Positions 52,896 to 62,595 are shown, counted from the stretch's first letter. The stretch is DNA of 64,000 nucleotides from an uncultured Erythrobacter sp. (GCF_947492365.1 NZ_CANLMB010000002.1:620001-684000), one strand, 5' to 3'. The notes: generated by a model not told the origin, from the letters alone. Numbers and translations: made by a program.

Positions 52896-53657
52896 TCATA
52901 CCGCGATCATTCGAAACTTTCGGGGGGTCAGATTTGTTGCTTGTCTGAACTGGCGGGTGAAAGCGCTTTGATCGCTATATCCGGCGCGTAGAGCGATATC
53001 GACAATTGGTAGATCGGTGGTGCGAAGCAGCTTTTGCGCCATGTCGATGCGCTGCTTGATGATCCATTGCCCGACATTGAGCCCAAATATCTGCCGGAAA
53101 CGGCGGTTCAACTTGAATTGCGACAATCCCGTTTGTTCGGCCAATTGCTTGACCGTCGGAATGTCCGTGAAATTGACCAACACGCGCCTTATCGCGCCGG
53201 CCACCTCGTCATATTCGCTGCGCGACGTATTGGGCAATTGCAGATCCTTCGAAATGCCAACGACGCCTGCAACAAGGCCCCTGTCATCGAAGGTCGGAAG
53301 CTTGGCAGTAAGGCACCAGCCAACTGTCTTGTTTGGATAGACATGCATTTCCAGCCTTTGTTCAATCGGCAGTCCTGTTTGAACAACCGATCGATCTTGC
53401 TTCTCATAACTGCTGCCAAGCTCCTTGCCCAAAATCTCTGAAGGCAGGCGCCCGATCAATTGAGCTTTGTCTGTCAAACCCGATCGCTCGACGAGCGTCG
53501 CATTCACAGCTTTATACCGACCTGCGATATCCTTCTTGAAAAAGACAACATTGGGCAATTGGTCGAAAAGCCCTGTGACAATGCCTAAAGAAAGTGCCTC
53601 GTACATGCCAATCGTTTGCTCAAGAATATACCAAAATTCAAGTTCGCAGTTTCGCAT
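52896..53657 (-). CDS. PAS-AraC family transcriptional regulator
   Basis: The 253-residue protein has a PAS-like domain (about 28-140: LFDQLPNVVFFKKDIAGRYKAVN, split at the loop) and a C-terminal AraC domain with two helix-turn-helices: VKQLAEQTGLSQFKLNRRF (about 168-187) and IVDIALRAGYSDQSAFTRQF (about 217-236). Start at ATG 53657; ATG 53606 is an alternative. It is divergent from the hydroxyproline operon across about 100 bases, so it is the likely regulator. Most hydroxyproline regulators I know are AraC or GntR types without PAS, so the sensor domain is of interest. Confidence 0.85.
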   Translation of the reverse strand: MRNCELEFWYILEQTIGMYEALSLGIVTGLFDQLPNVVFFKKDIAGRYKAVNATLVERSGLTDKAQLIGRLPSEILGKELGSSYEKQDRSVVQTGLPIEQRLEMHVYPNKTVGWCLTAKLPTFDDRGLVAGVVGISKDLQLPNTSRSEYDEVAGAIRRVLVNFTDIPTVKQLAEQTGLSQFKLNRRFRQIFGLNVGQWIIKQRIDMAQKLLRTTDLPIVDIALRAGYSDQSAFTRQFRQATNLTPRKFRMIAV

Positions 53658-53760
53658 CCGGCAAGACCAGAACGTTCGGTCGGTCTAGAAAACGGCATCA
53701 TCATCTGCCGAGGCTTGGCGGATCTGGCGTAGGATTTGTGCAAGTTGGGAGAGCGGGAGC

Positions 53761-54705
53761 ATGACACAGACAGACAAAGTTTTTTCGGGTTGCATGCCGG
53801 CCCTCATGACACCGTGCGACGCCAATGGAGCGGTGGATTTCGATGCCCTGGTTCGCAAGGGCAGTGAGCTGATCGCTGCGGGCATGGACGCGGTTATCTA
53901 TTGCGGATCGATGGGTGACTGGCCGCTGCTCAGCGATGAACAGCGTATGGAAGGCGTCGCACGGCTTTGTGCAGCGGGCGTGCCTGTGATCGTCGGTACC
54001 GGCGCGCAGAACCCCGCCCGCGCGGTGGCCTTGGCGCGTCACGCACAGGAAGTTGGCGCAGCCGGGTTGATGGTAATTCCAAGGGTGCTCTCGCGCGGTA
54101 TATCGCCGGCGGCGCAGCATGCGCATTTCTCTGACATACTCAACGCAGCGCCTGACATTCCGGCGGTGATCTATAACAGCCCCTATTACGGGTTTGAAAC
54201 CAAGGCCGACTTGTTCTTTTCGCTGCGAGGCGAGCATCCGAATCTGGTCGGCTTCAAGGAGTTCGGCGGCGCGGAATCGATGCGCTATGCAGCCGAGAAT
54301 ATCGCTTCAGCTGATCCTGACATTGCATTGATGGTCGGTGTCGATACGCAAGCCTTTCATGGCTTTGTGAATTGCGGGGCAGACGGGGCTATTACCGGTA
54401 TAGGCAATGCTCTGCCACGCGAAGTCTTGCGGTTGGTCGAATTGTGTAAACGAGCCGCAGCGGGCGATGCCGAGGCTCGCGCTCTGGCGTGGGAGCTCGA
54501 CAAGGCGCTGCATGTCCTTGCGACCTTCGATGAAAGCCCCGATCTCGTGCTCTATTACAAGCATCTTATGGTGCTCGAAGGATGCACCGAATATGCGCAT
54601 CACATCCACGCGTCAGATCAGCTTAGCCCACCGCAAAAGGCGTACCTGGAAGCGCAGTGGAAACTGTTCCGCGATTGGTGGGATAGCTGGCCGGGAGCGG
54701 TTTAA
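53761..54705 (+). CDS. DapA-family deaminase, probable pyrroline-4-hydroxy-2-carboxylate deaminase
   Basis: Expected to convert 1-pyrroline-4-hydroxy-2-carboxylate to 2-oxoglutarate semialdehyde and ammonia. The 314-residue aldolase-like barrel has the Schiff-base Lys166 in VGFKEFGG, Tyr138 in VIYNSPYYG, and the early GSMGDWPLLSDEQRME in place of the usual GTTGE motif. That variant and the operon partners separate it from lysine-pathway DapA. It is the first gene of the operon, with GGGAG ahead of the ATG. Analogue: LhpC of Pseudomonas. Confidence 0.82.
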   Translation: MTQTDKVFSGCMPALMTPCDANGAVDFDALVRKGSELIAAGMDAVIYCGSMGDWPLLSDEQRMEGVARLCAAGVPVIVGTGAQNPARAVALARHAQEVGAAGLMVIPRVLSRGISPAAQHAHFSDILNAAPDIPAVIYNSPYYGFETKADLFFSLRGEHPNLVGFKEFGGAESMRYAAENIASADPDIALMVGVDTQAFHGFVNCGADGAITGIGNALPREVLRLVELCKRAAAGDAEARALAWELDKALHVLATFDESPDLVLYYKHLMVLEGCTEYAHHIHASDQLSPPQKAYLEAQWKLFRDWWDSWPGAV

Positions 54706-54720
54706 GCGGGAACTGCCAAG

Positions 54721-55650
54721 ATGCGTGTCATCGACTCACATACTTGCGGGCAGCCAACCCGGGTCATCGTAACTGGTGGACCTGATCTAGGCGCCGGCCC
54801 CTTGTCTGAACGCCGCGAACTGCTTGCCCGCGAACATGACGAGTTGCGCCGGAAGTCCATTCTGGAGCCCAAATGTTCCGAGGCGATGGTTGGCGCACTT
54901 TTGTGCGATTCGCCCAATCCAGAATGCGCCGCCGGGGTGATCTTCTTCAACAACACCGGGTATCTCGGGATGTGCGGCCACGGCACAATCGGGCTTGCCG
55001 TTACGCTTGCCTATCTCGGCAAGCTTGGCCCCGGGACTCACTTGATCGATACGCCAAGCGGAGTTGTCCGGGTCGGTTTGGACGGCCCGAACAATGTCTC
55101 TGTCGAAAATGTCCCGAGCTACTGTTTCCGCCAGAATGTGGAGCTCCAGGTTGAAGGCCTCGGTACGGTCAGCGGATCTATAGCCTGGGGCGGAAACTGG
55201 TTTTTTCTAGTAGATCAATCGCCGTGCGAACTGTCGCGCGCCAACATCCCGCAGCTCACCGACGCGGCCATCAGGATCAAGCGTGCGCTTGTGGAGCAGG
55301 CGATCTTTGGTGCTGATGGGGCAGAGATCGATCACATCGAGTTCTTCGGTCTCGGCCAAAGCCCCGACGCTGATAGCCAGAACTTCGTACTGTGCCCGGG
55401 TCTGGCTTATGATCGGTCGCCCTGCGGAACGGGGACCAGCGCAAAGATTGCCTGTCTCGCCGAGCGTGGACAGCTCGCACCGGGGCAGGAGTGGGTTCAG
55501 GAAAGTATCATGGGCAGCCGCTTTCGCGGGTCTTACAGGCTCGATGATGCAGGCCGAGTCATCCCGACGATTGCCGGCACCGCCTATGTGTTCGCTGATG
55601 CCAGTCTGGTTGATCAGGCCGGTGATCCCTTCGCGCAAGGTTTTGGCTGA
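54721..55650 (+). CDS. 4-Hydroxyproline 2-epimerase (proline racemase family)
   Basis: Interconverts trans-4-hydroxy-L-proline and cis-4-hydroxy-D-proline. The 309-residue protein keeps both catalytic cysteines, Cys85 in GMCGHGTIG and Cys235 in SPCGTGTSAK; members with Thr at the first site are dehydratases, so epimerase fits. Other family marks are DSHTCGQPTRVI at the start and GNWFFLVD. It lies 15 bases after the deaminase gene and its stop meets the oxidase start. Proline racemase is the alternative, but the operon argues for hydroxyproline. Analogue: LhpA. Confidence 0.88.
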   Translation: MRVIDSHTCGQPTRVIVTGGPDLGAGPLSERRELLAREHDELRRKSILEPKCSEAMVGALLCDSPNPECAAGVIFFNNTGYLGMCGHGTIGLAVTLAYLGKLGPGTHLIDTPSGVVRVGLDGPNNVSVENVPSYCFRQNVELQVEGLGTVSGSIAWGGNWFFLVDQSPCELSRANIPQLTDAAIRIKRALVEQAIFGADGAEIDHIEFFGLGQSPDADSQNFVLCPGLAYDRSPCGTGTSAKIACLAERGQLAPGQEWVQESIMGSRFRGSYRLDDAGRVIPTIAGTAYVFADASLVDQAGDPFAQGFG

Positions 55651-56909
55651 TGGCAGGTCAGGAAACGGATAAAGTGATCGTAATTGGCGGCGGTGTGATC
55701 GGGATCGCCTGTGCTCATTACCTCAACCAAGCGGGCTATGCGGTTACCGTGCTGGAAAGTGGCAGCCTTGCAGCGGCCTGTTCCCATGGGAATTGCGGCT
55801 ATATCTGCCCCAGCCATGTCTTGCCGCTGACAACGCCGGGTGCGCTGCGCGAGGGGCTGAAGTCGCTGTTGAACCCATCCGCATCATTCCGCATCAAGCC
55901 TCGCCTTGAACCGGCGTTCATTCGCTGGCTCTGGCAATTCTCTCGCCGGTGTTCGGCCCGCCAGATGCTCGAAACGGCAAAGCATCTCAACGCAATTCTG
56001 GAATCCTCAGCGGCTGAGTATCGCCGCCTGTTGACTGGAGAGATCGATGGGGCGGAATACCGCCAATCTGGACTTCTTTACGTCTTCGGAACTGCCGAGG
56101 CTGCGGAAGTTTTCTCGGCGAACGAGCGGGCTGTGTCCGCTCGCCATGGCGTGCGGTCAGACTGGATCGAGGGCGCTGACCTGAGGGACTTCGATGGCGC
56201 GCTGAAGCCAGACCTTGCTGGGGGTGTTCTGTTTCCCGACGATGCCAGCCTGCGGCCCGATCAATTGACCGCGCAATGGGCCGCGCTGCTTAAAGGCAGG
56301 GGCGTAACATTTCGCGAAGGCGTTCGGTTTGAGAATGTCGAGCGTTCAGGACGGATGATCAGCGCGATCAAGACTTCAGCCGGAGCGATGCAAGCGGACC
56401 ATTATGTCCTGGCGGCAGGTGCGATCAGTGGGCGTTTGGCCGGTTATTTTGGCAGAGCTATGCCAATCGAACCGGGTAAAGGTTATTCCATCACCCTAGA
56501 CCGGCCCAAGCAAACGCCGCGTGTGCCCATGCTCTTTCCCGAGCATCACGTTGGCATTACCCCATTTGACAGCGGCTTCCGGATTGGATCGATGATGGAA
56601 TTTGCCGGTTTCGACAGCGCGATCCCGCAGCGCAGACTGCAACAATTGCGCAGGTCGGTAGCGCATTATCTGGTCGATGATTTGCCCAAGAACAATATCG
56701 AAGAATGGTACGGCTGGCGCCCAATGACTTGGGACAGCCTGCCGATTATCGGCGCCATGCCCGACACGGACAATGTCTGTCTAGCAACCGGACACAATAT
56801 GCTTGGCATGACTCTGGCTCCGGCTACCGGAAAACTCGTTGCCGAACATATCCAAGGTCAAATCGCGCATATCGATCCCACCCCGTTTTCGCCCGCCCGA
56901 TTTAACTGA
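55650..56909 (+). CDS. FAD-dependent D-hydroxyproline dehydrogenase (DadA-like)
   Basis: A D-amino-acid dehydrogenase-like flavoprotein of 419 residues, expected to oxidise cis-4-hydroxy-D-proline to 1-pyrroline-4-hydroxy-2-carboxylate. It opens with the FAD Rossmann motif VIGGGVIGIACAHYL (about 11-25) and has YILAAG-like HYVLAAGAISGRLAGYF, KGYSITLDRP and WYGWRPMTWDSLPIIGAMP and a final NVCLATGHNMLGMTLAPATG. The ATG overlaps the epimerase stop by one base. It is the single-subunit type, not the multi-subunit hydroxyproline dehydrogenase. Analogue: LhpB. Confidence 0.86.
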   Translation: MAGQETDKVIVIGGGVIGIACAHYLNQAGYAVTVLESGSLAAACSHGNCGYICPSHVLPLTTPGALREGLKSLLNPSASFRIKPRLEPAFIRWLWQFSRRCSARQMLETAKHLNAILESSAAEYRRLLTGEIDGAEYRQSGLLYVFGTAEAAEVFSANERAVSARHGVRSDWIEGADLRDFDGALKPDLAGGVLFPDDASLRPDQLTAQWAALLKGRGVTFREGVRFENVERSGRMISAIKTSAGAMQADHYVLAAGAISGRLAGYFGRAMPIEPGKGYSITLDRPKQTPRVPMLFPEHHVGITPFDSGFRIGSMMEFAGFDSAIPQRRLQQLRRSVAHYLVDDLPKNNIEEWYGWRPMTWDSLPIIGAMPDTDNVCLATGHNMLGMTLAPATGKLVAEHIQGQIAHIDPTPFSPARFN

Positions 56910-56946
56910 AGCGCGCAGCTGCGGTTTTCGAAGAAAGAGATTTCGT

Positions 56947-58383
56947 ATGTCAGTTCACAACAATTTCATCGCCGGTGAATGGATCGGCTCTGCTGATCAG
57001 ATTGCCAACATCAACCCTTCCGATACGAAGGACATTATCGGCGAGTACGCGCAGGCAAACCGCGATCAAGTGGAGCAAGCAATCGAAGCGGCCCATATCG
57101 CGGCTCCAGACTGGGAGCGAAGCGGAATCCAGCAACGTTTCGAATGTCTCGATGTTATTGGAAGCGAGGTCCTCGCGCGCAAGCAGGAATTGGGCACACT
57201 GTTGTCTCGCGAAGAGGGCAAAACACTTGCCGAAGGGATCGGAGAGGTCACGCGCGCAGGCCAGATTTTCAAGTTCTTCGCTGGCGAAACGCTGCGTAAT
57301 GCAGGTGAACTGCTGCCTTCGGTGCGGCCCGGTCTGAGCGTGGAAATCTCGCGCGAAGCGGTGGGCCCGCTCGCTATCATCACACCGTGGAATTTCCCGA
57401 TTGCCATTCCGGCATGGAAGATCGCCCCGGCACTGGCATTTGGCAATACGGTGGTGTTCAAACCTGCGGAACTGACACCCGGCAGCGCTTGGGCTCTTTG
57501 CGACATTATCGCGCGCTCAGGCGTGCCTGAAGGCGTCTTCAATCTGGTTATGGGGCGCGGCGCAGAGATCGGTGCGCCTTTGCTCAACGACCGCCGCATT
57601 CGCGCAGTGAGCTTCACCGGATCGACCCAGACCGGGCGCATTGTCGCCGAAGCATGTAGCGCGCGCAATGCCCGCTTTCAGCTCGAGATGGGCGGCAAGA
57701 ACCCGTTGATCGTTCTCAATGATTGCGACCTGGAGAATGCTGTCAATTGTGCGGTGAATGGCGCGTACTTCTCGACCGGACAGCGCTGCACCGCGTCTTC
57801 GAGGCTGATCGTTGAGGCTTCGGTCCACGACGCATTTGTTGCAGCACTTGTGCGGAAAATGGATGGGCTGGTGATCGGAGACGCTCTCGCCGATGGAACC
57901 GATATCGGCCCGGTCGCAGACCAGTCGCAACTCAACAAGAACCTCGAATATATCGAAATCGGCAAACAAGAAGGTGCAGAACTCCTGACAGGCGGTGATG
58001 TGGTGGAGCGTGACAAGCCCGGCTTCTACCAGAAGCCTGCTCTGTTTATCGAAAGCGACAACGCCATGCGCATCAATCAGGAAGAGGTTTTTGGCCCTGT
58101 AGCTTCGGTGATCAAGGTGGCAGATCTTGATGAAGCTTTGCACTGCGCAAACGACACGCAATTCGGGCTTTCTGCAGGCATCTGCACATCATCGCTGCGT
58201 TCTGCCGCACGCTTCAAACAGGAAAGTCAGGCCGGAATGGTCATGGTCAATGCGCCCACAGCGGGTGTCGATTACCACGTCCCATTCGGAGGAACGAAAG
58301 GATCAAGCTTCGGTCCCCGCGAGCAAGGTGGCTATGCGCGCGATTTCTACACCACGGTCAAAACCGCATATACTCAAGCTTGA
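56947..58383 (+). CDS. Aldehyde dehydrogenase, probable 2-oxoglutarate semialdehyde dehydrogenase
   Basis: NAD(P)-dependent; would finish hydroxyproline breakdown to 2-oxoglutarate. Start ATG 56947 (MSVHNNFIAGEWIG), preceded by AAGAGA; the frame upstream is a shadow of the oxidase gene. The 478-residue protein has the PWNFPIAIPAWKIAPALAFG segment (about 149-168), SFTGSTQTGR, Glu247 in LEMGGKNP and the nucleophile Cys281 in GQRCTAS, followed by EEVFGPVASV. The exact aldehyde is inferred from the operon. Confidence 0.88.
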   Translation: MSVHNNFIAGEWIGSADQIANINPSDTKDIIGEYAQANRDQVEQAIEAAHIAAPDWERSGIQQRFECLDVIGSEVLARKQELGTLLSREEGKTLAEGIGEVTRAGQIFKFFAGETLRNAGELLPSVRPGLSVEISREAVGPLAIITPWNFPIAIPAWKIAPALAFGNTVVFKPAELTPGSAWALCDIIARSGVPEGVFNLVMGRGAEIGAPLLNDRRIRAVSFTGSTQTGRIVAEACSARNARFQLEMGGKNPLIVLNDCDLENAVNCAVNGAYFSTGQRCTASSRLIVEASVHDAFVAALVRKMDGLVIGDALADGTDIGPVADQSQLNKNLEYIEIGKQEGAELLTGGDVVERDKPGFYQKPALFIESDNAMRINQEEVFGPVASVIKVADLDEALHCANDTQFGLSAGICTSSLRSAARFKQESQAGMVMVNAPTAGVDYHVPFGGTKGSSFGPREQGGYARDFYTTVKTAYTQA

Positions 58384-58454
58384 ACCATACGTCGCCAGGA
58401 GCGGATTCTGCGCTCGCGATCTCAGGAAGCACAATATCTGGAGTGCCAGTGACG

Positions 58455-59609
58455 ATGAATGCCAACGCCAAAATGCCGCCTTCTATTACGGATGTCGAGA
58501 AGAGCGATCGTCGAGCCAAATTGAGGCGAGCGATGGCCAACGCCGCGCATCAGGCCGTGATCATCACGCCCGGCTCAAATCTGCAATATTTCTTCGGCCT
58601 CAATCTGTATGAGAGCGAACGGTTCATTGGCGCGTTAATCACGCCGAGCGAGACCATATTCATCTGCCCGAAATTCGAAGACACGTCGCTGGCAGCCAAA
58701 TTGAACCAGCCCTATGAAACGCTCTATTGGGAAGAAGACGAGGACCCATATGCGCTGATCGCAACCTATTTGCGTTCGAATTCAGTCAACCTATGCGCCA
58801 TTGATCCCAACTGCAGCTACGGACACGCGTCGCGAATTGGCGATGCACTTGGCAGGGCGATCGGCGTAGGTTCAGCTCATGCGCTGATCTCACCACTGCG
58901 TGCTCGCAAATCGGCCGCAGAGCTTGCTTTGATGACCTTTGCCAAACAACTGACATTGGACATCCACCTCACAATAGCTGGCTGGATCAAGCCCGGCATG
59001 GCTTGCAGCGAGGTGAAGCACGAGATTGACCGGCTCCACCGCGCTGGCGGTGCGGATAATGGAAGTTCGTTCTGTGCCGTCCAATTTGGCGAAGCGACCG
59101 CACACCCCCATGGCGTTCCGGGCGATCCGGTTCTGCAGCCGGGCGAACTGATCCTGATTGACACCGGCTGCACGATTGACGGTTACAATTCCGACATCAC
59201 CCGCACCTATGCGCTCGACACGATGAGCGAAGAGGTTGAGATGATGTGGGCGCTCGAAAAAGAAGCGCAGCAGGCCGCTTTTGATCGTGCGGCTCCCGGC
59301 GTTGCTTGCGAGGATGTCGACACCGCCGCAAGGCAATTTCTGACAGATCGCGGTCTTGGCCCCGACTACAAACTGCCCGGCGTCCCGCACCGGACAGGGC
59401 ACGGCATCGGTCTCGACATCCATGAAGGTCCCTATCTCGTACGCGGAGACAAAACCCCTCTCGCTGCGGGCATGTGCTTTTCGAATGAGCCGATGATCGT
59501 CGTCCCCGGCAAATTCGGCATCCGGCTGGAAGATCATTTCTACATTACGGAAACAGGGGCCTCCTGGTTTACCGAGCCGCAGGAAAGTCTGTACGCGCTG
59601 ACGCAATAG
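58455..59609 (+). CDS. M24 family metallopeptidase (Xaa-Pro peptidase-like)
   Basis: Likely cuts peptides next to proline or hydroxyproline. I prefer ATG 58455 (GGAG upstream), while TTG 58380 overlapping the aldehyde dehydrogenase stop is possible and would add 25 residues. The 384-residue product has a creatinase-like N-terminal domain (NLQYFFGLNLYESERF) and a pita-bread domain with metal ligands in LIDTGCTIDGYNSDITRTY (two Asp), GHGIGLDIHEGP (His), NEPMIV (Glu) and IRLEDHF (Glu). As the last gene of the operon it suggests that peptide-bound hydroxyproline, as in collagen fragments, is the food. Confidence 0.87.
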   Translation: MNANAKMPPSITDVEKSDRRAKLRRAMANAAHQAVIITPGSNLQYFFGLNLYESERFIGALITPSETIFICPKFEDTSLAAKLNQPYETLYWEEDEDPYALIATYLRSNSVNLCAIDPNCSYGHASRIGDALGRAIGVGSAHALISPLRARKSAAELALMTFAKQLTLDIHLTIAGWIKPGMACSEVKHEIDRLHRAGGADNGSSFCAVQFGEATAHPHGVPGDPVLQPGELILIDTGCTIDGYNSDITRTYALDTMSEEVEMMWALEKEAQQAAFDRAAPGVACEDVDTAARQFLTDRGLGPDYKLPGVPHRTGHGIGLDIHEGPYLVRGDKTPLAAGMCFSNEPMIVVPGKFGIRLEDHFYITETGASWFTEPQESLYALTQ

Positions 59610-59846
59610 TGTGAGACCCCTACCGCTTTCTGAGAACTGTACATACGTTCTAGGTTAGCTTCTCACCTTTGGGTCCGAGCATTGAGCAAAGGCAAGAGTT
59701 GAGCTGGAATCGGAAAGCAATAGTCAATCAAGGTTCAGTCATTCCGACATCACCCACTGCGCAGATATGAGCAGACGGTGAGAGTTGGTGTAACTCTCGG
59801 CAGCGGCTCAATGGTGATCGGGGAAAGGCCAGAATTGCCAGAAGCT

Positions 59847-60002
59847 TCATGGTTCCGCCTCATCCTCATCGTCGATCAGAATACGATGCGATGCGCCGTC
59901 CATATCGTCATACTGGCCCGAACGCATGGCCCAGAAAAACGCGCCCAACCCGGCAAGACCCATGAGCAGCGCGATAGGGATCAGGAAGGCGAGGCCCGTC
60001 AT
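59847..60002 (-). CDS. ccoS: cbb3-type oxidase assembly protein CcoS
   Basis: A 51-residue protein: MTGLAFLIPIALLMGLAGLG forms one membrane helix, then FFWAMRSGQYDDMDG, the diagnostic CcoS segment, and an acidic tail (DDEDEAEP). CcoS is needed for cofactor insertion in cbb3 oxidases. Its ATG overlaps the ccoI stop by four bases, completing the usual ccoG-ccoH-ccoI-ccoS order. Confidence 0.93.
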   Translation of the reverse strand: MTGLAFLIPIALLMGLAGLGAFFWAMRSGQYDDMDGASHRILIDDEDEAEP

Positions 60003-62134
60003 ATCCTGCTCTCTTTGGCGCTGCCCGCCAGCCGGAGCGAATTCGCAACCACGATCAGCGAGCTAAGCGACATTGCGATCGCTGCGATCAGCGGAGTGAC
60101 ATATCCGAACAGCGCCAGCGGCACTGCAAGCGCATTGTAGCCGATGGCGAGCGCGAAGTTCTGCCGGACTATTGCCATCGTCCGCCTTGCCACCTTGATC
60201 GCCAATGCGACCGGCATCAGCCGATCCCCGATAAAGACCGCGTCGGCGGCCTGCTGGCTGACATCGCTGGCGGTGCTTGGCGCTATCGAGGCGTGCGCTG
60301 CGGCGAGCGCGGGGCCGTCATTCAGGCCGTCGCCGACCATAAGTGGAAGACGCCCCGCCTCGCGCAAGGCTTCGAGCGCGGCGAGCTTGTCCTGCGGGCT
60401 GACTTGCGCGCTTGCGTTGATGCCCAGTTGGCGCGCGACCTCTTCGACCGGCGCGCTGCGGTCGCCCGAGAGGATGCTGGCTTCGATATCGTTGCTGTGC
60501 AGCCAGGCGATTGTTTCAGCAGCATCGGAGCGGATCGGGTCAGTGAAGGAGAGCGTTACCTCGCGCTCTCCAATCATCAGCCTCGTCGCAAGATCGCTTC
60601 CGCCGGATTCCGGCCGTGTTAGCGCGACAGGCACGCCGCCCCAGTTGCCCGTAAGCCCTTGCCCGCTCGTTTCGACAATCTCGATGATCGCGGCTGGTTC
60701 GACACCCTCTTCGAGCAAGGCCTCGCTCAATCCTTGGCTAAGTGGGTGGCGGCTCGCCTGCGAAAGCCCGAGCGCCACGCTGCGGGCTTCTGCGTCAAGC
60801 GCGGCGATATCGGCACGCGGCTTGCCCAGCGTGAGCGTTCCGGTCTTGTCGAACAGAGCCATATCGACCTCGGCCAGCCGTTCGAGCGTGCTGCCATCTT
60901 TGACCAGCAATCCGCGCCTCAGCAGCGCGCCCGAGGCGACAACCTGAGCGGTCGGGACCGCCAGCCCCATCGCGCAGGGGCAGGTGATAATCAAGACCGC
61001 GATAGCGATCACCAGCGATTGGTGCCAGCCAGCACCCGCGATCATCCAGCCGGCAAAGGCGAGCGCCGAAAGGCTGTGAACGACCGGCGCGTAAAGCCGC
61101 GATGCGCGGTCGGCGATGCGGACATAGTGGCTGCGCGATTGCCCGGCCTCGTCCATGAGCCGCGCGATTTCGGCGATTGCGGTATCGTCGGCGGTGCGCG
61201 TCAGCCGCATCCGGAACGGCGCGCCGAGATTGATCGCTCCGGCATGGACCTCCGACCCGGCTCGCACGCTTTCCGGCGCGCTTTCACCGGTCAGCATGGA
61301 ATTGTCGATCGAGCTTTCGCCATCCTCGATCTCGCCATCGGCGGCGAGAGCCTCGCCTGACGCGACCAACACCAGCATGCCCGGCTCCAGCGCATTGGCA
61401 GCAACGCGGCGGGTCGCTCCATCAGCGCCGATCACGCTGGCGCTCTTGCCCATCCGTTTGAGCAGAGCGCCAATACCGGCCCGCGTGCGGGTGCGCATTT
61501 CCGCATCAAGCGCGCGGCCCGCAAGCAGGAAAAACAGCAGCATCACCGCGCTCTCGAAATAAGCGTGCGCGCCGCCGGTCATCGTCTCGTAGAGGCTTAG
61601 CCCGGTGGCCAGGATCACCCCGATCGAGATCGGCACATCCATATTGGTCCGGCTGTATCTGAGCGCCATCCAGGCGCTGGAGAAAAAGGGCCTGCCCGAA
61701 TAGGCGATGACCGGCAGCGCGATCAGCGCCGAAAGCCAGTGGAACAGCTCACGGGTGAACCCTTCCGCGCCCGACCAGATGCTGACCGAAAGCAGCATGA
61801 CATTCATCATCCCGAAGCCCGCAACCCCGAGCGCGCGCATCAACTGCTTGCGTTCGGCGGATTCGGTGCCGACCGGGTTTTCCTCGATCGGCTGCGCTTC
61901 AAAGCCAAGCCTGAGCAAGGCTTCGGTGAGCGCGTCTTCATCGACGCTTGCATCGTGTTCAACCGCGACGCGTTTTGACGAGAAGTTCACCCGCGCGGCG
62001 ACCACGCCGCCGGTTTTCGGCAACTCGCGCTCGATCTTTGCGATGCAGCCCGCACAGCGCATTCCCGGCACGATGAAACGCGTGGATTTGGTCTGACCTT
62101 GCGGCGAAGCAATCGAGAGACCGGGCGCGTTCAC
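59999..62134 (-). CDS. ccoI: Copper-exporting P-type ATPase CcoI (FixI)
   Basis: Moves copper across the inner membrane for cbb3 oxidase assembly. I start at GTG 62134, in a GTGA overlap with ccoH; a TTG nine codons earlier is in frame. The 711-residue protein has an N-terminal metal site GMRCAGC (about 24-30), eight membrane helices, the CPC motif in ITCPCAMGLAVP, the phosphorylated Asp in FDKTGTLT, the HP motif in ASRHPLSQG and GDGLNDGPAL. Operon position separates it from CopA-type detoxification pumps. Confidence 0.94.
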   Translation of the reverse strand: MNAPGLSIASPQGQTKSTRFIVPGMRCAGCIAKIERELPKTGGVVAARVNFSSKRVAVEHDASVDEDALTEALLRLGFEAQPIEENPVGTESAERKQLMRALGVAGFGMMNVMLLSVSIWSGAEGFTRELFHWLSALIALPVIAYSGRPFFSSAWMALRYSRTNMDVPISIGVILATGLSLYETMTGGAHAYFESAVMLLFFLLAGRALDAEMRTRTRAGIGALLKRMGKSASVIGADGATRRVAANALEPGMLVLVASGEALAADGEIEDGESSIDNSMLTGESAPESVRAGSEVHAGAINLGAPFRMRLTRTADDTAIAEIARLMDEAGQSRSHYVRIADRASRLYAPVVHSLSALAFAGWMIAGAGWHQSLVIAIAVLIITCPCAMGLAVPTAQVVASGALLRRGLLVKDGSTLERLAEVDMALFDKTGTLTLGKPRADIAALDAEARSVALGLSQASRHPLSQGLSEALLEEGVEPAAIIEIVETSGQGLTGNWGGVPVALTRPESGGSDLATRLMIGEREVTLSFTDPIRSDAAETIAWLHSNDIEASILSGDRSAPVEEVARQLGINASAQVSPQDKLAALEALREAGRLPLMVGDGLNDGPALAAAHASIAPSTASDVSQQAADAVFIGDRLMPVALAIKVARRTMAIVRQNFALAIGYNALAVPLALFGYVTPLIAAIAMSLSSLIVVANSLRLAGSAKESRI

Positions 62135-62595
62135 TCGGGAAGCTCGCTTTCCTGCGCCCAATGCTGCCCTCCAGCCTCGATGAACAGACGCATGGTCCAG
62201 CGGCCTGCGGCGACCGGTTCGCTCGACCGGTAGCGCCCTGCGCCAAGCGGCGTGAACGAAAGGCTGGCATATTCGCGCGGGCCGATCGGGCGGCGCAGTT
62301 CGGCCATAACCCTCGCGCCTTGAGGAACGGCCTCAGTGCTCACAAGAACATGGCCCTCCTCGTCGCGGGTGGTTTCGACCGTCCAGCCCAACGCCTCCGC
62401 AGCTTCGGCCTCTTCGAGCCAATCGTTGAACTGCTGGCTGGCCACATAGGAATTGTCGACGACCGTGCCGTGGAAGCCGCTGACAGCGAGGCTCGCCATG
62501 TAGAAATTCACGCAGACGACAATGCCGAAACCGCCGACAAGAATGGCTGCCATGTGCTTGCCGGTGAACGGCTTGGTCGTTTTGCCCGCCATCAT
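62131..62595 (-). CDS. ccoH: FixH/CcoH family cbb3 oxidase assembly protein
   Basis: A 154-residue membrane-anchored protein: one helix (about 14-36: MAAILVGGFGIVVCVNFYMA), then a periplasmic domain with the FixH mark SYVASQQFNDWLEEAEAAEA and a later beta-rich part. It stabilises subunits during cbb3 assembly. Start ATG 62595 overlaps the ccoG stop (ATGATG junction), and its own stop overlaps the ccoI start. Confidence 0.92.
   Translation of the reverse strand: MMAGKTTKPFTGKHMAAILVGGFGIVVCVNFYMASLAVSGFHGTVVDNSYVASQQFNDWLEEAEAAEALGWTVETTRDEEGHVLVSTEAVPQGARVMAELRRPIGPREYASLSFTPLGAGRYRSSEPVAAGRWTMRLFIEAGGQHWAQESELPE

Noticed and set aside
52668-52991. 107-codon plus-strand frame in the kinase/regulator gap
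   Set aside because: Overlaps the AraC domain on the other strand and shows no protein-like features.
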